A stretch of 64,000 bases of DNA from Pseudoips prasinana (Eukaryota > Arthropoda > Insecta > Lepidoptera > Nolidae), in assembly GCA_951640165.1 (NCBI GenBank), contig OX621234.1:31500549-31564548 (forward strand), written 5' to 3'. Below are positions 10,352-22,420 of this stretch, one piece after another (the first letter of the stretch is position 1; every line of letters starts with the position of its first letter). The translations under genes and the position numbers were made by a program. A model generated the notes under the pieces. It made no database searches and had not been told where the DNA came from. It was given only the letters and a program-made list of their open reading frames with translations.

Positions 10352-10640
10352 CCGGTGCATTCATCATCATCATCATCATCATCATCATATCAGCGGAAAG
10401 ACGTCCACTGCTGGACAAAGGCCTCCCCCAAAGATCTCCACAATTGCCGGTCTTGCGCTATTCGCATCCAGCCGTTTCCAGCGGCCCGCACAAGATCATC
10501 GGTCCATCTTGTAGGGGGCCTGCCCACGCTGCGTCTTCCGGTTCGTGGTCGCCACTCAAGAACCTTTCTGCCCCAACGGCCATCGGTTCTACGAGCTATG
10601 TGCCCCACCCACTGCCACTTCAGTTTTGCAATTCTTCAAT
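10352..10640 (-). mobile_element. RTE LINE, 3' end with intact ORF tail
   Basis: Minus strand. The 5'-truncated ORF reads RIAKLKWQWVGHIARRTDGR, then WGRKVLEWRPRTGRRSVGRP, then WTDDLVRAAGNGWMRIAQDR, then LGEAFVQQWTSFR and stop at 10390. This is the characteristic C-terminus of lepidopteran RTE-clade retrotransposon proteins. The 3' end is a (TGA)n tail, seen on the plus strand as (TCA)n at about 10361-10388. It is the best-preserved RTE tail in the window. Confidence 0.85.
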
Positions 10641-10786
10641 TAACTCGGTGCATTACTTATATGAAAATACCATTCCATACTACTTATACTGATTCCAGAA
10701 ACTACTTAGTGCCGTACCTACTAGTGTATATGTTAGTACCTTTTAGCCTCAGATATTATTACTTAGCCGTCCTCAGTTTTCTTAAG

Positions 10787-10848
10787 TTGCACAGTACTTA
10801 TATTCGTAAGGCACCACATAGGTCCTTACGAGTATAAGTACTGTGCAA
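10787..10848. repeat. 25-bp-arm hairpin
   Basis: TTGCACAGTACTTATATTCG... at 10787-10811 pairs with 10824-10848 with one mismatch and a 12-nt loop. There is no flanking gene. Confidence 0.75.
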
Positions 10849-11021
10849 CAGTAGCAGTTTGGGCATTTATTCCTTCCAATCACAGGTTCTAGAAGAATCT
10901 GAGAACTCAGAATCATAGCGTGGCGTGTGTTTGCGCCCAATTGTTTGCTTTCCAAAGCGCGCATGAAATAATTTAGGCTGTGATTGATCTATAATATGGT
11001 GCCCTATTAGCGTTCCCTGCA

Positions 11022-11834
11022 ACATTAAATTCTTTTAAATGAATCCAATTATCGAGAAATATTTGTGCCAAAGAGATTTTAGATACCATAATAATTGGTC
11101 CCAATGGCTTAACTTTTACAATGGTACTAACAATGAATAAAAACTAATACAAAGGAAACTTAAATTTTTCTTTAACTAGTTTAGGCACCCTTCCAAACTA
11201 AACTTATGCCGCGCGTTGCATAACGTTAAATTATTTTAAATGAATCCAATTATCGAGAAAAAATTGTGCCAAAGAGATTTTAGATACTATAATAATATGG
11301 TCCCAATGGCTTAACTTTTACAATGGTACTAACAATGAATAAAAACTAATACAAAGGAAACTTAAAATTTTCTTTAACTAGTTAAGTCACCCTTTCAAAC
11401 TAAACTTATGCCGCGTGTTGCATAACATTAAATTCTTTTAAATGAATCCAATTATCGAGAAAAATTTGTGCCAAAGAGATTTTAGATACCATAATAATAT
11501 GGTCCCAATGGCTTAACTTTTACAATGGTAGTTACTAACAATGAATAAAAACTAATACAAAGGAAACTTAAAATTTTCTTTAACTAGTTAAGTCACCCTT
11601 TCAAACTAAACTTATGCCGCGCGTTGCATAACATTAAATTATTTTAAATGAATCTAATTATCGAGAAAAATTTGTGCCAAGGAGATTTTAAATACCATAA
11701 TAATATGGTCCCAATGGCTTAACTTTTACAATGGTACTAACAATGAATAAAAACTAATACAAAGGAAACTTAAAATTTTCTTTAACTAGTTAAGTCACCC
11801 TTTCAAACTAAACTTATGCCGCGCGTTGCATAAC
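11022..11834. repeat. Four-copy tandem array, about 202-bp unit
   Basis: The anchor GAATCCAATTATCGAG (one variant has GAATCT) starts at 11041, 11242, 11444 and 11650, giving spacings of 201, 202 and 206. The third unit carries a 4-nt duplication (GTAGTTACTAAC) that accounts for the longer period. Each unit ends GCCGCGCGTTGCATAAC. Divergence between units is only a few percent by eye. There is no conserved ORF. It may be a satellite seed or the internal repeats of a non-autonomous element. Confidence 0.9.
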
Positions 11835-14556
11835 TTCCTGATGAGAAAATCGGTAAGCTACGCCACGCCGCGGCGCCGCCAAAAACCCATATTACATTGA
11901 AATTTACTTTGTCTTTAGTTGATTTTCAACACAAATTATATTACCAATGCAAGACACATTCAGTTGTAGGATAACAATATAAAAGTGTTTACTGTACGTA
12001 GTTTGTACCTAATGACAATACATTATCACGAATTACCTTCTTAAGGATGATGATATGAATCTCCTTTCACCGAAAATATTTGTTGTTCATATACCTCATC
12101 TGAAGCCTTCATTTGGTTAGTTTTGCTTTGAAAAATATTTAATTTAACTTTTCGTATTATTTCTATTTCCGTGTCTCCATAGAAATATACTGAATATTGG
12201 ACTTCGTAAACTAAAGTAAATTTTAACATTTACAATGCTATTATAACGTGATAAAAATCAATGCTGAAATTTTCTTACGTTTATTATTTTTGGACAGTTT
12301 GTGTTTAATTTTAGGTATGATATGCATATGTTTGTTTAGTTAAGAGAAACGTAACCGGTACAATCCAATATAAGGCTGTTACAGTTTGTCTATCTATATT
12401 ATTATTATTATTCAAAGTCTTAGAAATTAACTAATCATTACTAAAATTTTGTTTCTCTCTCTCTCTCTCCGTATTGGATGTACAGTATTACAAATCTAGT
12501 GGAATAAAAAAATTAACAAACACGCGTTTAAAGGATTGTTAGCGATTGGCATCTTTAGATATTAGAAAGCATAGCCAAAATAGCCAAAACCAACGGTTAA
12601 AATAATAAAAAGCTAGGCAACAGAAGTCTGATTGAAAGTTTACCTTACTGCCGAGCATAAAGGGCAACGAGAAAATTGGATTTTGCTACGTGAAAGTTGA
12701 ATCACAAAATGTTAGTTCATATTGCATTATATTTTTCACGAGCTCTATTCGCTTAAACCCTCTACTCGTTATATGATGAACTTAACAAACTCATGGTACC
12801 TGTGACTAAAATACGATTATTCTCTTTGACACTATTCATCTTAACAAAGTAATATTTAAGTTCATAATTACATAGGTGTATGTGTATAATATAATTATAT
12901 ATTATAATATAGTATAGTGTGAGTTAGTATTTTATGTATTTATTTATTAGGATTATCAAATACCTAGCAAAGAAATACCCAGTCTTATTAGATAATTTAT
13001 TATATTTCATGTAAGGTCTTCTGGAAGAAATCAGGATAGTTTACAAAGATCACGCCGCTATTATAACCAAGTACGCCAATTACTCACAACCTTCAGGTGA
13101 ACAAGAAAACTGAACAAAGGCAAGTCGATAATTGATTGTGTATCTGCTAATGAAGTTACCATAATACAAAATGTATGTATACATTAATTAAATATCCATA
13201 AGAGTCATAGCTCATGAATATATTGGCGACGAATTTATAACGCAGTAAAACTAAATGATTTAAATGGTGTTAAAGCTAGTGCATATCTAATTTTTACAGA
13301 TAGCATAATTAGAGTAAACTGTCCACAGTTACAATTTTGTGATTTAGAAAATATATGCATATTTTCTTAATCAATAAATTGTAAATAAAAAACTAAGTAT
13401 TTGAGTAATTTGGTGAGAGCAAACTGGGCGATTGTATCGAGCTTCTTACGAAATGGCCAAATACACAGTTATTTATTATCATAAAGAAATAACAACTAAG
13501 TATACCAGGAAAGTACAACAATAAGTTAAGTTTATATTATTATAGCGATAATCAGATTAACGCTTTACTTCAATACCCCCCTCTGTTCATCTTAACGAGA
13601 AAATGCTGATAAAGGAGCGGATATTGCATACACTTTTACCTCACAGTTTGCCTGTTTATGCACTCAAAATTCCACTCGATCACTGGAGATCCTAGTTAAT
13701 CCTTACTTACCAAGTACATTTAATTAAGAATATTATATTTATTTACTTAAATGTTCAATACTTTCAAGAGTGCTGGCCCAGATAACACACAACCCATTTT
13801 ATCAAAAAAAAATTGTTAAGTAGGTAGATAGCTGATCTTTGGTTCTAGAATTAAAAATAAAATATATGATTAACCTAAGCGAATCTTAACGTAAATATTT
13901 AAATTATTATATTATACAAAAAATAAATAGGTATGCAGCCATACATACTTAATCCGGATATTATAATAAATATTTAAATATCCTGGTTACGTATTTATGG
14001 TGACAGCGTTGTTGTACAGTGTTTGGGTAGTTTTCTCGCTAGTTGGAAAAGCTGGACTGAAAACTTGTCATAAAAATTACATTTTTTAACCCTGTTTCAC
14101 GGGTAGTTTAAAATAAAATGTTAAATTTTATAAGACTTTTTATATTTCCTTGAGACTGAATAGTTAATAAATAATTAAAAAAATATATAAAATTTTGCAT
14201 AATTGGAGAACGACAACATAGCAATGTGTGTATTTATATTTCTTTGGTATATCATCGCACCATGAAAGTTACCTACAAAACAGTAACACCTACATCTGTT
14301 TTGACTGGCCAATCTACAGTTGGAAACAATATCAGTAGGATCCTAAAGTCTCCAACATCCATTTTCCATGTCGCAATTATCTGTCCGTCATACTTTCCTA
14401 CGTCATCATCTGCCCTCCGCCCACTCTCACTACTTTGTTTTTCGCCAAACTCCGTTTACGGTTCATTGACAACCAAGTGACTGTCTTCCTACGCAAAAAG
14501 AATCTTCTTAAATCTTATTAATGTCTCATTGAAATCGAATATATTAATAAATATAG
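11835..14556. other. Long AT-rich spacer
   Basis: A short GC-rich tract (CGCCACGCCGCGGCGCCGCC) lies just after the tandem array at about 11860-11880. A (TC)n microsatellite lies at 12450-12470, and (ATT)n near 12400. No convincing gene or repeat family was seen. Confidence 0.5.
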
Positions 14557-14965
14557 TCGGGGTCCCGCCGTTGGGCTTAATTCACTTACCCCGCGGAGAG
14601 ACGTGGCGTTTCTATGTGTTCCATATCGCATTAATCATTAGGAGTGTTCTAAGGAATTGTTCATACTTATATCTACCGCCACGTTCCTAAACAGACCTTC
14701 TTTCCAGAAGTGAAAAATTTTGATGAATGGTAGTCTCATCCGTGCGTTTTACAAGAAACTTTTTACAGCGTACTATCACTCTATGGAATCCGTTAACTGT
14801 GGAGGTATTTTCGATCTGGTATGACATGGCAAACTTCAAGAAGCGAGCCTTTTCCTTTCTCAAAGACCAGAGGCCGACTACGTACTTGGAGCCCGTCTGG
14901 TGTTGCAGGTGTATATGGGCGGTGGTGATTACTTACCGTGACCCACTTGCACGTTTGCCTTACTA
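14557..14965 (+). mobile_element. CR1/Jockey-type LINE, decayed 3' end
   Basis: The plus strand carries the C-terminal coding motif [20 protein letters not shown], then WYDMANFKKRAFSFLKDQRP, with a decayed upstream part. The conserved 3' UTR follows (GGCGGTGGTGATTACTTACC, then GACCCACTTGCACGTTTGCC). The same 3' end recurs at 30230, 31380, 35551, 50207, 52665 and 57300. Confidence 0.75.
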
Positions 14966-15120
14966 ATGTGGCTAACGCTAGGTCAGGGATTTGAAAGAAA
15001 ACTAGTGTTTGCAAACGGAGCCTCTATTACCGTTGACACTGACAGTTGTGCAACACCAAGTTCACAGAACGTGGCCCACTCACAGAGTCACCATGACGAG
15101 CAGTATGTGAAAGTTCCGAC
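14966..15120 (+). other. Coding-like stretch, possible exon
   Basis: Immediately after the LINE 3' end an open frame reads ASITVDTDSCATPSSQNVAH, then SQSHHDEQYVKVPTYT. The residue mix is unlike the surrounding AT-rich frames. After about 15130 the same frame becomes a Phe/Leu-rich run typical of non-coding DNA, so a true exon would end near 15120. The nearest GT there (ACG|GTATTC) is a weak donor. No family recognised. Confidence 0.25.
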
Positions 15121-15130
15121 GTACACGGTA

Positions 15131-16043
15131 TTCTTTCACTTTGTACGGAACACTTGGCACTGTTTACTTTTACTGATCACTTGCACTTTTTCAGTTTTCC
15201 ACTTTTATTTCTTAGTTTTTGATTTTCTATCCCTAAAATATCAAACTTTAAATATTTCGAAAGTCATTCATTTCTTTCTGGAACCTTCACCAATACTTCT
15301 GTCCTTGTCTTCACCTATCTTTTTCTTTTTTATTAGGAAATTCTTTTTATAAACATCCAATGTGAATTTTAATTTTCATCAGTTATTTTTTTTCTTTCGT
15401 TATATTATTAACTACAACATTGTAACTTATGCTAAAGAAGCCACCAAAAACCCTGATTGGTACTATAGTTCAAAGTCTGAACGTGACACTATTATAAAAA
15501 GAAAAGACAACATTATTCCAACAGCCAAGTGGAACATGAAATTTCGGACGGGCTGTCAGCTTTTCACGACGGGAATTGCGTGATGTATATAACGATTCTA
15601 CAATTTTTTTACGCGGGTTGTTATTGAACAGACTTCACTGTTCATTTCAGTCAGTGCTGTGAATGACGCAACATTGTCTTGGCTACCTGTATTAAATGCG
15701 TCAGCTGAACCACATCATGTCAATCTTATTTTTTTGTGTGTGTATTTTGCTTTATGATGTCATTAATTTCACGCTCAATTAATTTAAATTCCGTCCACTA
15801 TTTATGTTTCACCTTTTGATTGTAAACGTAGTGTGAAGTGGTCACACATTGTACATTTATATATAATAATATTTAGTTTCCAATAAATACTACAATTAAT
15901 AAAAATCGTAAAAATGATGCTCCCGGCTGAATTTTCTCGAACCTAAACTTTTCTAGCCAGTAAAATTTACAAAGTTAAATGAAACTGACACTCCCTCTTA
16001 GCTAAATAGAACTTTGCTTAGATAGATATTAATATTGTAGTAA
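15131..16043. other. AT-rich spacer
   Basis: Pyrimidine-rich from 15160 to 15360. No gene recognised. Confidence 0.45.
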
Positions 16044-16096
16044 TACTTGTTTGTGGTAGTATAAAAGCTGTTGATTTATACTACCACAAACTAGTA
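16044..16096. repeat. Short hairpin
   Basis: TACTTGTTTGTGGTAGTATA pairs with TATACTACCACAAACTAGTA with one mismatch around a 13-nt loop. Confidence 0.65.
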
Positions 16097-16574
16097 ATTC
16101 AAATATTGTAGAGCTATTGAGCTATACCAGGAAATAAATGAGTTATATTCATCAAATACGTTCCTTTGACCGATGTCTAAATGGAAGTCTAAATTTCAGA
16201 GTACGGTTACTAAATTAAATAGGGTTCATACATTTAACGTATTTATTTGCACTTTGGATTTTGTTTATATTACTTCTGTTCAATGTTGCACTTTCAAAAA
16301 TATTTAGTATAAATCATAGAATAATAGGTTCACACGGTTTATTGGAAACTTCAAATATCCAATTGTGTGATCTGGTTATTGACAAAAATAAATTATTTTT
16401 AAGGTAACTAAAAGGTATGAACCCTCTTTGCGCTAATTCGACTCGCGTTTAACTAGTTTTTCTGGAGTTAGTGGAGATAAATTAATTTATATTGACTAAA
16501 TGTGGTTACTAATGCCCTCTTAAGGGAAGGTAATCTTAAAGTCTCTAAATATTAATGAACTGTTTTATAACAAA

Positions 16575-16810
16575 ACGAAAGCAAAAAGAAGAATGTTTCC
16601 GAATAATTGGCAAACTGGAGTGGCAGTGCACGAGGCACATAGCTCGTAGAACCGACGGCCGCTGGGGCAGAAAGGTTCTCGTCTGGCGACCACGAACAGG
16701 AAGATGCAACGTGGGGAGGCCCCATACGAAGCGGACTGATGATCTTGCAAGGATCGAGGGGTGCCGCTGGATGTGAGTAGCACAAGACCGGCAGCTGTGG
16801 CTTCTTTTAT
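16575..16810 (+). pseudogene. RTE LINE C-terminal remnant
   Basis: The plus strand reads IIGKLEWQCTRHIARRTDGR, then WGRKVLVWRPRTGRCNVGRP, then an in-frame stop in the GCRWM*VAQDRQLW segment. Its match to the RTE tail at 10352-10640 is clear. It is truncated before the (TGA)n tail. Confidence 0.8.
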
Positions 16811-17070
16811 GTATGATTATGACAGCAAAAAGTTTCATGGTACATACGCCACTTTGTTTTATTAATCGTCTTAACTGTGCGTGCGCCGTTTAATGTGTAC
16901 ATTGTTTCTCTAAAACCTACATTGATTAATAATCACTTAATTTCAGAGTAACCGTATTTTACTATTTCTATTATCAAAGTTTCACTGGGCCATAAAAAAG
17001 ACGGGTAAAAAATTTAACTACAATGCTGTATTCATTAGACAATGGTTTGTCAGTACTGATATTCAGATTT

Positions 17071-17146
17071 TTATTGAAGCGAACGTGCCTGAATTCGGAA
17101 AATTAAAGCAGAAATTTTCCGTTTTAAGGCACGTTCTCTTCAATAA
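17071..17146. ncRNA. Candidate pre-miRNA-like hairpin
   Basis: A 76-nt stem-loop. The outer stem TTATTGAAGCGAACGTGCCT pairs with AGGCACGTTCTCTTCAATAA with one mismatch. An inner stem CGGAAAATT pairs with AATTTTCCG around a small loop, with an internal bulge between. Size and shape fit an insect pre-miRNA. On the plus strand the 3' arm contains TAAGGCACG, identical to the first nine bases of miR-124. There is no expression evidence; it may be a chance or MITE-derived hairpin. Confidence 0.3.
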
Positions 17147-17391
17147 CTATTAATCCCATATAATAATAAAACGTACCTAATTTATCAAAACGTTTCAAAA
17201 TCACGTTCTTGTTCATTCGAGTACAAACTTAGTTAAAGCACTACGCAAAACTTATCGGACTCTAGGACAAAGTTATTACTCCCTCGTCTCAGCTTATAAA
17301 TTAAAATATGAAAGACATCCACCATACTGAACATATTCGTACAGTTGGCATGCTGTTATATTTTAATAAACATATGAGTCTCTAGTCTCAA

Positions 17392-17502
17392 AAACCCGTC
17401 TGCCAAGCGTGGCAATTATGGCATGTCCCCCCAAGATTATTCTTGGGGGAGGCTTTTGTCCAGCAGTGGACTTTTGCGGCTGTTATGATGATGATGATGA
17501 AA
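17392..17502 (+). mobile_element. Repeat H copy ending in (TGA)n
   Basis: Contains ACCCGTCTGCCAAGCGTGGC, GGCATGTCCCCCCAAGATTA and GGCTTTTGTCCAGCAGTGGA, ending in (TGATGA)n. The last 40 bp match the RTE LINE 3' end, so this is probably a non-autonomous RTE-dependent element, truncated 5'. Confidence 0.7.
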
Positions 17503-18214
17503 TATTTATGAGAATAAGAAAATAGTATTTGATATAATGTGTTTAATTAATAGCTATGGCTAGCTAGCGAGTTATGTAGGACATTCTTATAGTTTAAGTC
17601 TGTTGCACAACATTCTTGAATGACATAACGAGGTAATACAAGCATGCTGGTACGATCGGAAACCTGTCAGAAACAGCACGTCTATTCCCGCGAAAGCTTG
17701 TTCGGAGGCTTTATTGTACGTAATACTGACACATTTTATATCTTCTCTTATCTAATACATCATACGATCATTAGAATTTGTCGTCTTTATAATGAATTGC
17801 TGCTTCAACAGATTCAAATACAGACAAATTAATCCACACTTTAAAAGAATAGTTCGCCATCTTTCGGAGATTGGCCGTACCAACTCAGAAACCTTCAAGG
17901 TTTAAAACTTAGCTGAAGATCATCACATGATCAAACGCATAGTTAATGATTCTATAAAGAACATACAGACAAATATTAATTATTATATTATATAGTTCAA
18001 TAACGTATATGTTCACATAAGTCACTTCTTGAATACAACTAAACTAAGTTCATGCATTATGTTTCAGATAGTGTTTTGTTGCATGCGATTACGAATCGTG
18101 CTTCGGTGTACAAAACCCTATCTGTATTATTAGATCATTTAACTTACTGTCCTGATTGTAATGATGTGTATACCTGTTTAGGAATACTGTCTGGTACTAG
18201 CCCATCATGTACCA
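17503..18214. other. Spacer without recognised gene
   Basis: AT-rich. The plus-strand frame starting at 18052 has no support beyond being open, and it runs into a repeat. Confidence 0.4.
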
Positions 18215-18430
18215 TCGTCGGCCTGATATCGTCCACTGCTGGACAAAGCCCACAAAGTTTATTATGACGTTACCAATTGGTAAATTTTGCCGTAGTCACC
18301 GCGACCGCAGTTAGGTGGTAGCAAGAACACAGATGGCGCTGCTGACCGACTACCTGGTGTATCCCTTCGCCTTTCACGACACCCACGAATGTTATGGGGT
18401 GGCTCTCTTATTCTTTCGGGCCCGGAAACC
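18215..18430 (-). mobile_element. Repeat H-type copy
   Basis: Minus orientation: the CCTGATATCGTCCACTGCTG start is followed by the ACGTTACC, TTTGCCGTAGTCACCGC and AACAC segments also found at 33806-33965. It is a diverged subfamily of the RTE-tailed repeats. Confidence 0.55.
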
Positions 18431-18929
18431 GCACGGTTATCTTTTATGTATACCTCACTGTTATGTATCAACAGTATTCTGCTTTATGTGCCAATAAAAT
18501 TAAATATTTCCTGAATGCGGCCTGGTACTCATATATCTACATAATATATACCCTTACCCGGAAACTCATTATCTGATACTAATAAGGTAATTTCAATAGA
18601 GATTAGCCAACAAAACTGGACAAATTATGTATTTAATAAATGTGTACCCCAACACGTTGTATTCAATTTAGTATACATGTTTATCTGATTTTCGAATAGG
18701 ACTGTTATCTGATAAGAGATAGATCTGGTGAAGCGACGGTTCAAAATGCTCTCGAGAGGTCCAACATGACCAAGTACTGTCTCCACTCTCCTCTGCAATT
18801 GAGATATTTTCTTGCCAGATCCTTTCTAACTTCTGATTTCAGCTTAGAACAGCTATATAGATATTTATATAAATACTACAAAAGAGATCGTACACGGGAC
18901 CAAATTCATTTTGATAAATGTGGGGCCAC
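18431..18929. other. Spacer without recognised gene
   Basis: No gene or family recognised. A diverged RTE segment may begin before 18930. Confidence 0.4.
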
Positions 18930-19065
18930 GTGGAATGCCATATTTTTGGAGGGTACCAAAGAACTGACTTAGCCAGAAGAATTGCTAAGTAGAAGTCGTG
19001 GAACCATGGCCACTGGGGCAGAATGACCTCGAGTTGGCTTTATTCAGCTGTGGACATCTTTCGGC
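18930..19065 (+). pseudogene. Highly decayed RTE LINE remnant
   Basis: The segments TAGCCAGAAGAATTGCTAAG, CCACTGGGGCAGAATGA and GGACATCTTTCGGCTGAT match, in order, parts of the RTE C-terminal coding region and 3' end. The frame is broken. Confidence 0.55.
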
Positions 19066-20284
19066 TGATAAGATAAGGATAAAGGTGATAACAGTAAAAT
19101 ATTATTAATTTGTTGTTGACATTTGTAGTTAACAACAAATTCTTTTCATGTGATGGAGTTGTAAAAAATTCGTGAACTCTTATGGTTATATGCAACAAAA
19201 ACCCAAAGTATAGTCGACCCAATAGTCAATTGATACTAAATCTTTACGTAAATTGACTTGCTTTTGACCTATTTCTTGTATATACTTAAAAAGATATATC
19301 AAGGTAGAGAGCCGTAGTTCCCTAGATACATCACGAGGGTATCTGCGCGTTAATAATAAGGACCTTCAAACTAACGCAATGTCTACAATACTACATATAT
19401 TGTGTGGAGATATATTACCGTTTTATGAATTAAAGTAGTATTCCGTTTGGTTCTACGTTACTCACTTGCGAACCACTTTTACCTTGAAACTTATATAACA
19501 GGTACAGAAAAACCCAGTTAATAATAACAAGAAATATATATTACTAACTGTCAGAGAAAAAACGAAGGACAAGCTTTATTCTATTGAACTAAATATGGTT
19601 GTTTATGAGATTAGTGTGCCATATTGTCTCATATGGCACACTGATCACAAGGCCGTAATTTTTCTTATTGAAACAAAATCAAAATAGCGTAATAAATTTT
19701 TGTATATTCCTAAAATTAGTGTCTTTTTTATAAATGTATCCGGTCATGTAATGCGATTATTAAACAACATAAATGCTAACGTAAAAGATTCCGAAATTAT
19801 GATTCGAGAACTTATTATTACAATAATTATCATATTTATTGTGCACATAGTAAAATATGTTTAAAAATTCTCCATCGATCATTTAATTGTTTGTTGTTGT
19901 TGTGTGTTATTTTGCATTTTGATAATTAAGTTCGAATTTAGCTGCATTCGCTGTAAGTAAGGCTTAGTACTAACTTTTAAATAACTAAACGTTAGAAATA
20001 GTTCCGTCGCTCAACGAGTACGAAGTTTAGTGATTATCGACATGGATAACGGGAACAATGCAACAACTAATCGGTGAGCTCTATATCGATACCTCCAACT
20101 ACGAGTAGTTGGTACGCTTTTTATTTATACTATTTTTTAAACTCGTTTTAAGCTAAGTTATGATAGAATTTTACGATTATAATTTATTTTGTACTAATGA
20201 ATAAAATATATGTTCTAAATGTATATCGAGAACATTATACAATAACTTAGTAGTTAGTGAGTATTGTTCTCATTATAAATTTAC
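19066..20284. other. AT-rich spacer with small hairpin
   Basis: A hairpin at 19611-19644 pairs TTAGTGTGCCATAT with ATATGGCACACTGA around a short loop. No gene recognised. Confidence 0.45.
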
Positions 20285-20400
20285 TATAACATGTATTGAA
20301 GTTTCGATGAGCAGATATTGAAATGGTTGATCGCAATATTATTGAATATGGCGAGCATCCATTTCAATATCTGCTCATCGAAATATCAATACATGTTATA
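20285..20400. repeat. 42-bp-arm stem-loop
   Basis: Arms 20285-20326 and 20359-20400 differ by about two bases (TATAACATGTATTGA... against its complement) with a 32-nt loop. There is no ORF and no second copy in the window. It could be a hairpin-RNA or miRNA precursor, or a very short foldback MITE. Confidence 0.7.
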
Positions 20401-20927
20401 GAATCAATATATTATCATATTTGTTTGAAAGTGCGAGAGTAAATAGTTGCATACAACCTGGTTTTAGCACCTAAATTCGTAGTTGCATAGCTTGTTTACA
20501 TGTGGCTTGTGGGAGGTGTATCGTCGGCGTATTCATTTCCGCCTCGCCTGAAGCAATGGTTTAGGCCCCTTGTAAAATTTGTCAACAGAATCTAACTACA
20601 ATGCATGTTTAATAGGTTCATCGTTATGGAATAGTTTTGAGGAACATTAATTTTCTACATCAAATCAACTCACATAAAAAAATCTTTTATATTATACTTA
20701 TGTTATTGTTGGTTAAACTATATATTTATATACAAAGAAGATCTTTAACTTCTATCACTGCCAAAATAATTGTAAATAAAAGTCCCAAGTTAAACATAGA
20801 AGTACTCAACTAAATAAATGTTTCAGTTTAAGAAAATATAAATCATTTCCAATTCCAATGAAAAGAGTCTGCGGATGAAGTCACAAGCAAAAACAATAAA
20901 TAAATAAAAAATATTACACAGCACTAT

Positions 20928-21105
20928 CTAATCCAAACAAAGCTTGTACTATATATAATAGAACAGTTAAAATACTTATTTTGCTTAATATACCCATAAA
21001 ATATCCAGACCAAGACATGTTCATGAACATATATTTGTCTTGTGAGAAAATCCAAAGCTTTGGATCAGAAAGCAGATTCACAACCAACTGAGTCAGGGCG
21101 TTGTA
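20928..21105 (-). mobile_element. Diverged SINE-A copy
   Basis: Retains CCAAACAAAGCTTGTACTAT, AGACATGTTCATGAACATAT and a decayed head. The alignment is weak but in the family order. Confidence 0.45.
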
Positions 21106-22043
21106 GATACAGTATTTTACTAAATAGTTAAAAATGTCTCTCTGCCTACCATTTGTTGGTATGCTCTTATATTCATCTAACGGACGAAATTCGGAAGATG
21201 TGAGTATATAAAACCGCTAAACAAATAAACTAGTACGTGTGATTTCGTCATTTCAATGCACCCTCTGCACAGGCTGTCTGTAACGCCAATCCTGGGGTGT
21301 GTTATTTAGTGTGCATGGGCGTTTTATCAGTGATGGTAAAAAATATTTTGTATGGCGACATGGTTCTAAATCCGTCCACTCTTTTTAATATTGCTGTGTG
21401 GTTTTATCATGCAGCCATGTTTTCAGTAACTTGAGTACATGTTGTCTATCGGACTTTTTTCTAATAACATGACCAGCACGTACATTCTCCGTAAGGGCAT
21501 CAGATAGGGAAAGGGGTTTTATGATGGATGTGGAGAAAAGGCCTTATTTTTGTTATTGCCTAACTGAACTAAATTCCTAATTTATATTGACACCCAAAAA
21601 CTTAAGCAATAGTGCTTTTGCTATGCAATATCTACGAAAATGATTTTAATATTCTTTTTATGTGCTTTAGTTTTATCTAGTACGATGGGAGCATATTTAA
21701 ATTACTTAAGTAGTATAAAAATGAGACAAAATCGCTATCACTGTCTTTGTTAATAATTTTATTGTCACACATTATAAACTAATTTTATATAAAAATTTTA
21801 TTCCGCAGAAATTAACGTGATGTTGTGAGCAGGTTCTCGTAAAACTAAATTGTTAAAATGTTGTGTACGTAGTGGCTTCGAAGGCCGAAAAATCAATAGA
21901 CACTAATCATAGAGAACGTTGGAAGCTTCGAGCGAAGTTTATTTGACCGCCTTTGTCCTGAACTTTATTGCACATAATAAATTTGGTCTAACAGACTATC
22001 TGTGCTACGGAATGTGCATAAAAATTTATTAAGAATAAAAACC
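21106..22043. other. AT-rich spacer
   Basis: No gene or repeat recognised. Confidence 0.45.
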
Positions 22044-22190
22044 TATTAATATTATAAACGCGAAAGTATGTAAATATGGATGGATGTTTGTTACTCTTTC
22101 ACGTATAAACTACTGAATGGATTTTAATGAAACTTTACAATATATATCTTATACATCAAAATAACACATAGGCTACAATTTATAAAGTTA
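22044..22190 (-). repeat. Repeat D copy
   Basis: Minus-orientation D: TTAATATTATAAACGCGAAA start, TTTGTTACTCTTTCACG, then ACACATAGGCTACAATTTAT. The 5' end is lost. A second, internally deleted copy follows at 22290-22420 and ends in GCGGGGCATAGCTAGTTG. Confidence 0.65.
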
Positions 22191-22289
22191 TTGTGTGAAT
22201 TGTGCAAAATAATATGACGATAAGTGTCAAGTAAGTAGGAACAAATCTACCATCTGCGAGCTATTCCGGCGTTCACCGGCTAAACTGCT

Positions 22290-22420
22290 ACACATTCTAC
22301 TAATATTATCAATGTGAAAGTTTGTGAGTATAGATGTATGGATGTAGGTACATATGTTTGTTACTATTTTACGTCAAAACTACTTTAACGGGGATGAATT
22401 GCGGGGCATAGCTAGTTGAA
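22290..22420 (-). repeat. Repeat D copy, internally deleted
   Basis: Starts CTACTAATATTATCAATGTG and ends with the CGGGGCATAGCTAGTT terminus. The central portion is missing. Confidence 0.6.

Noticed and set aside
10221..10514. Plus-strand ORF with a run of nine or more histidines
   Set aside because: The His run is the (TCA)n tail of an RTE LINE read in the wrong frame; the real coding strand is minus.
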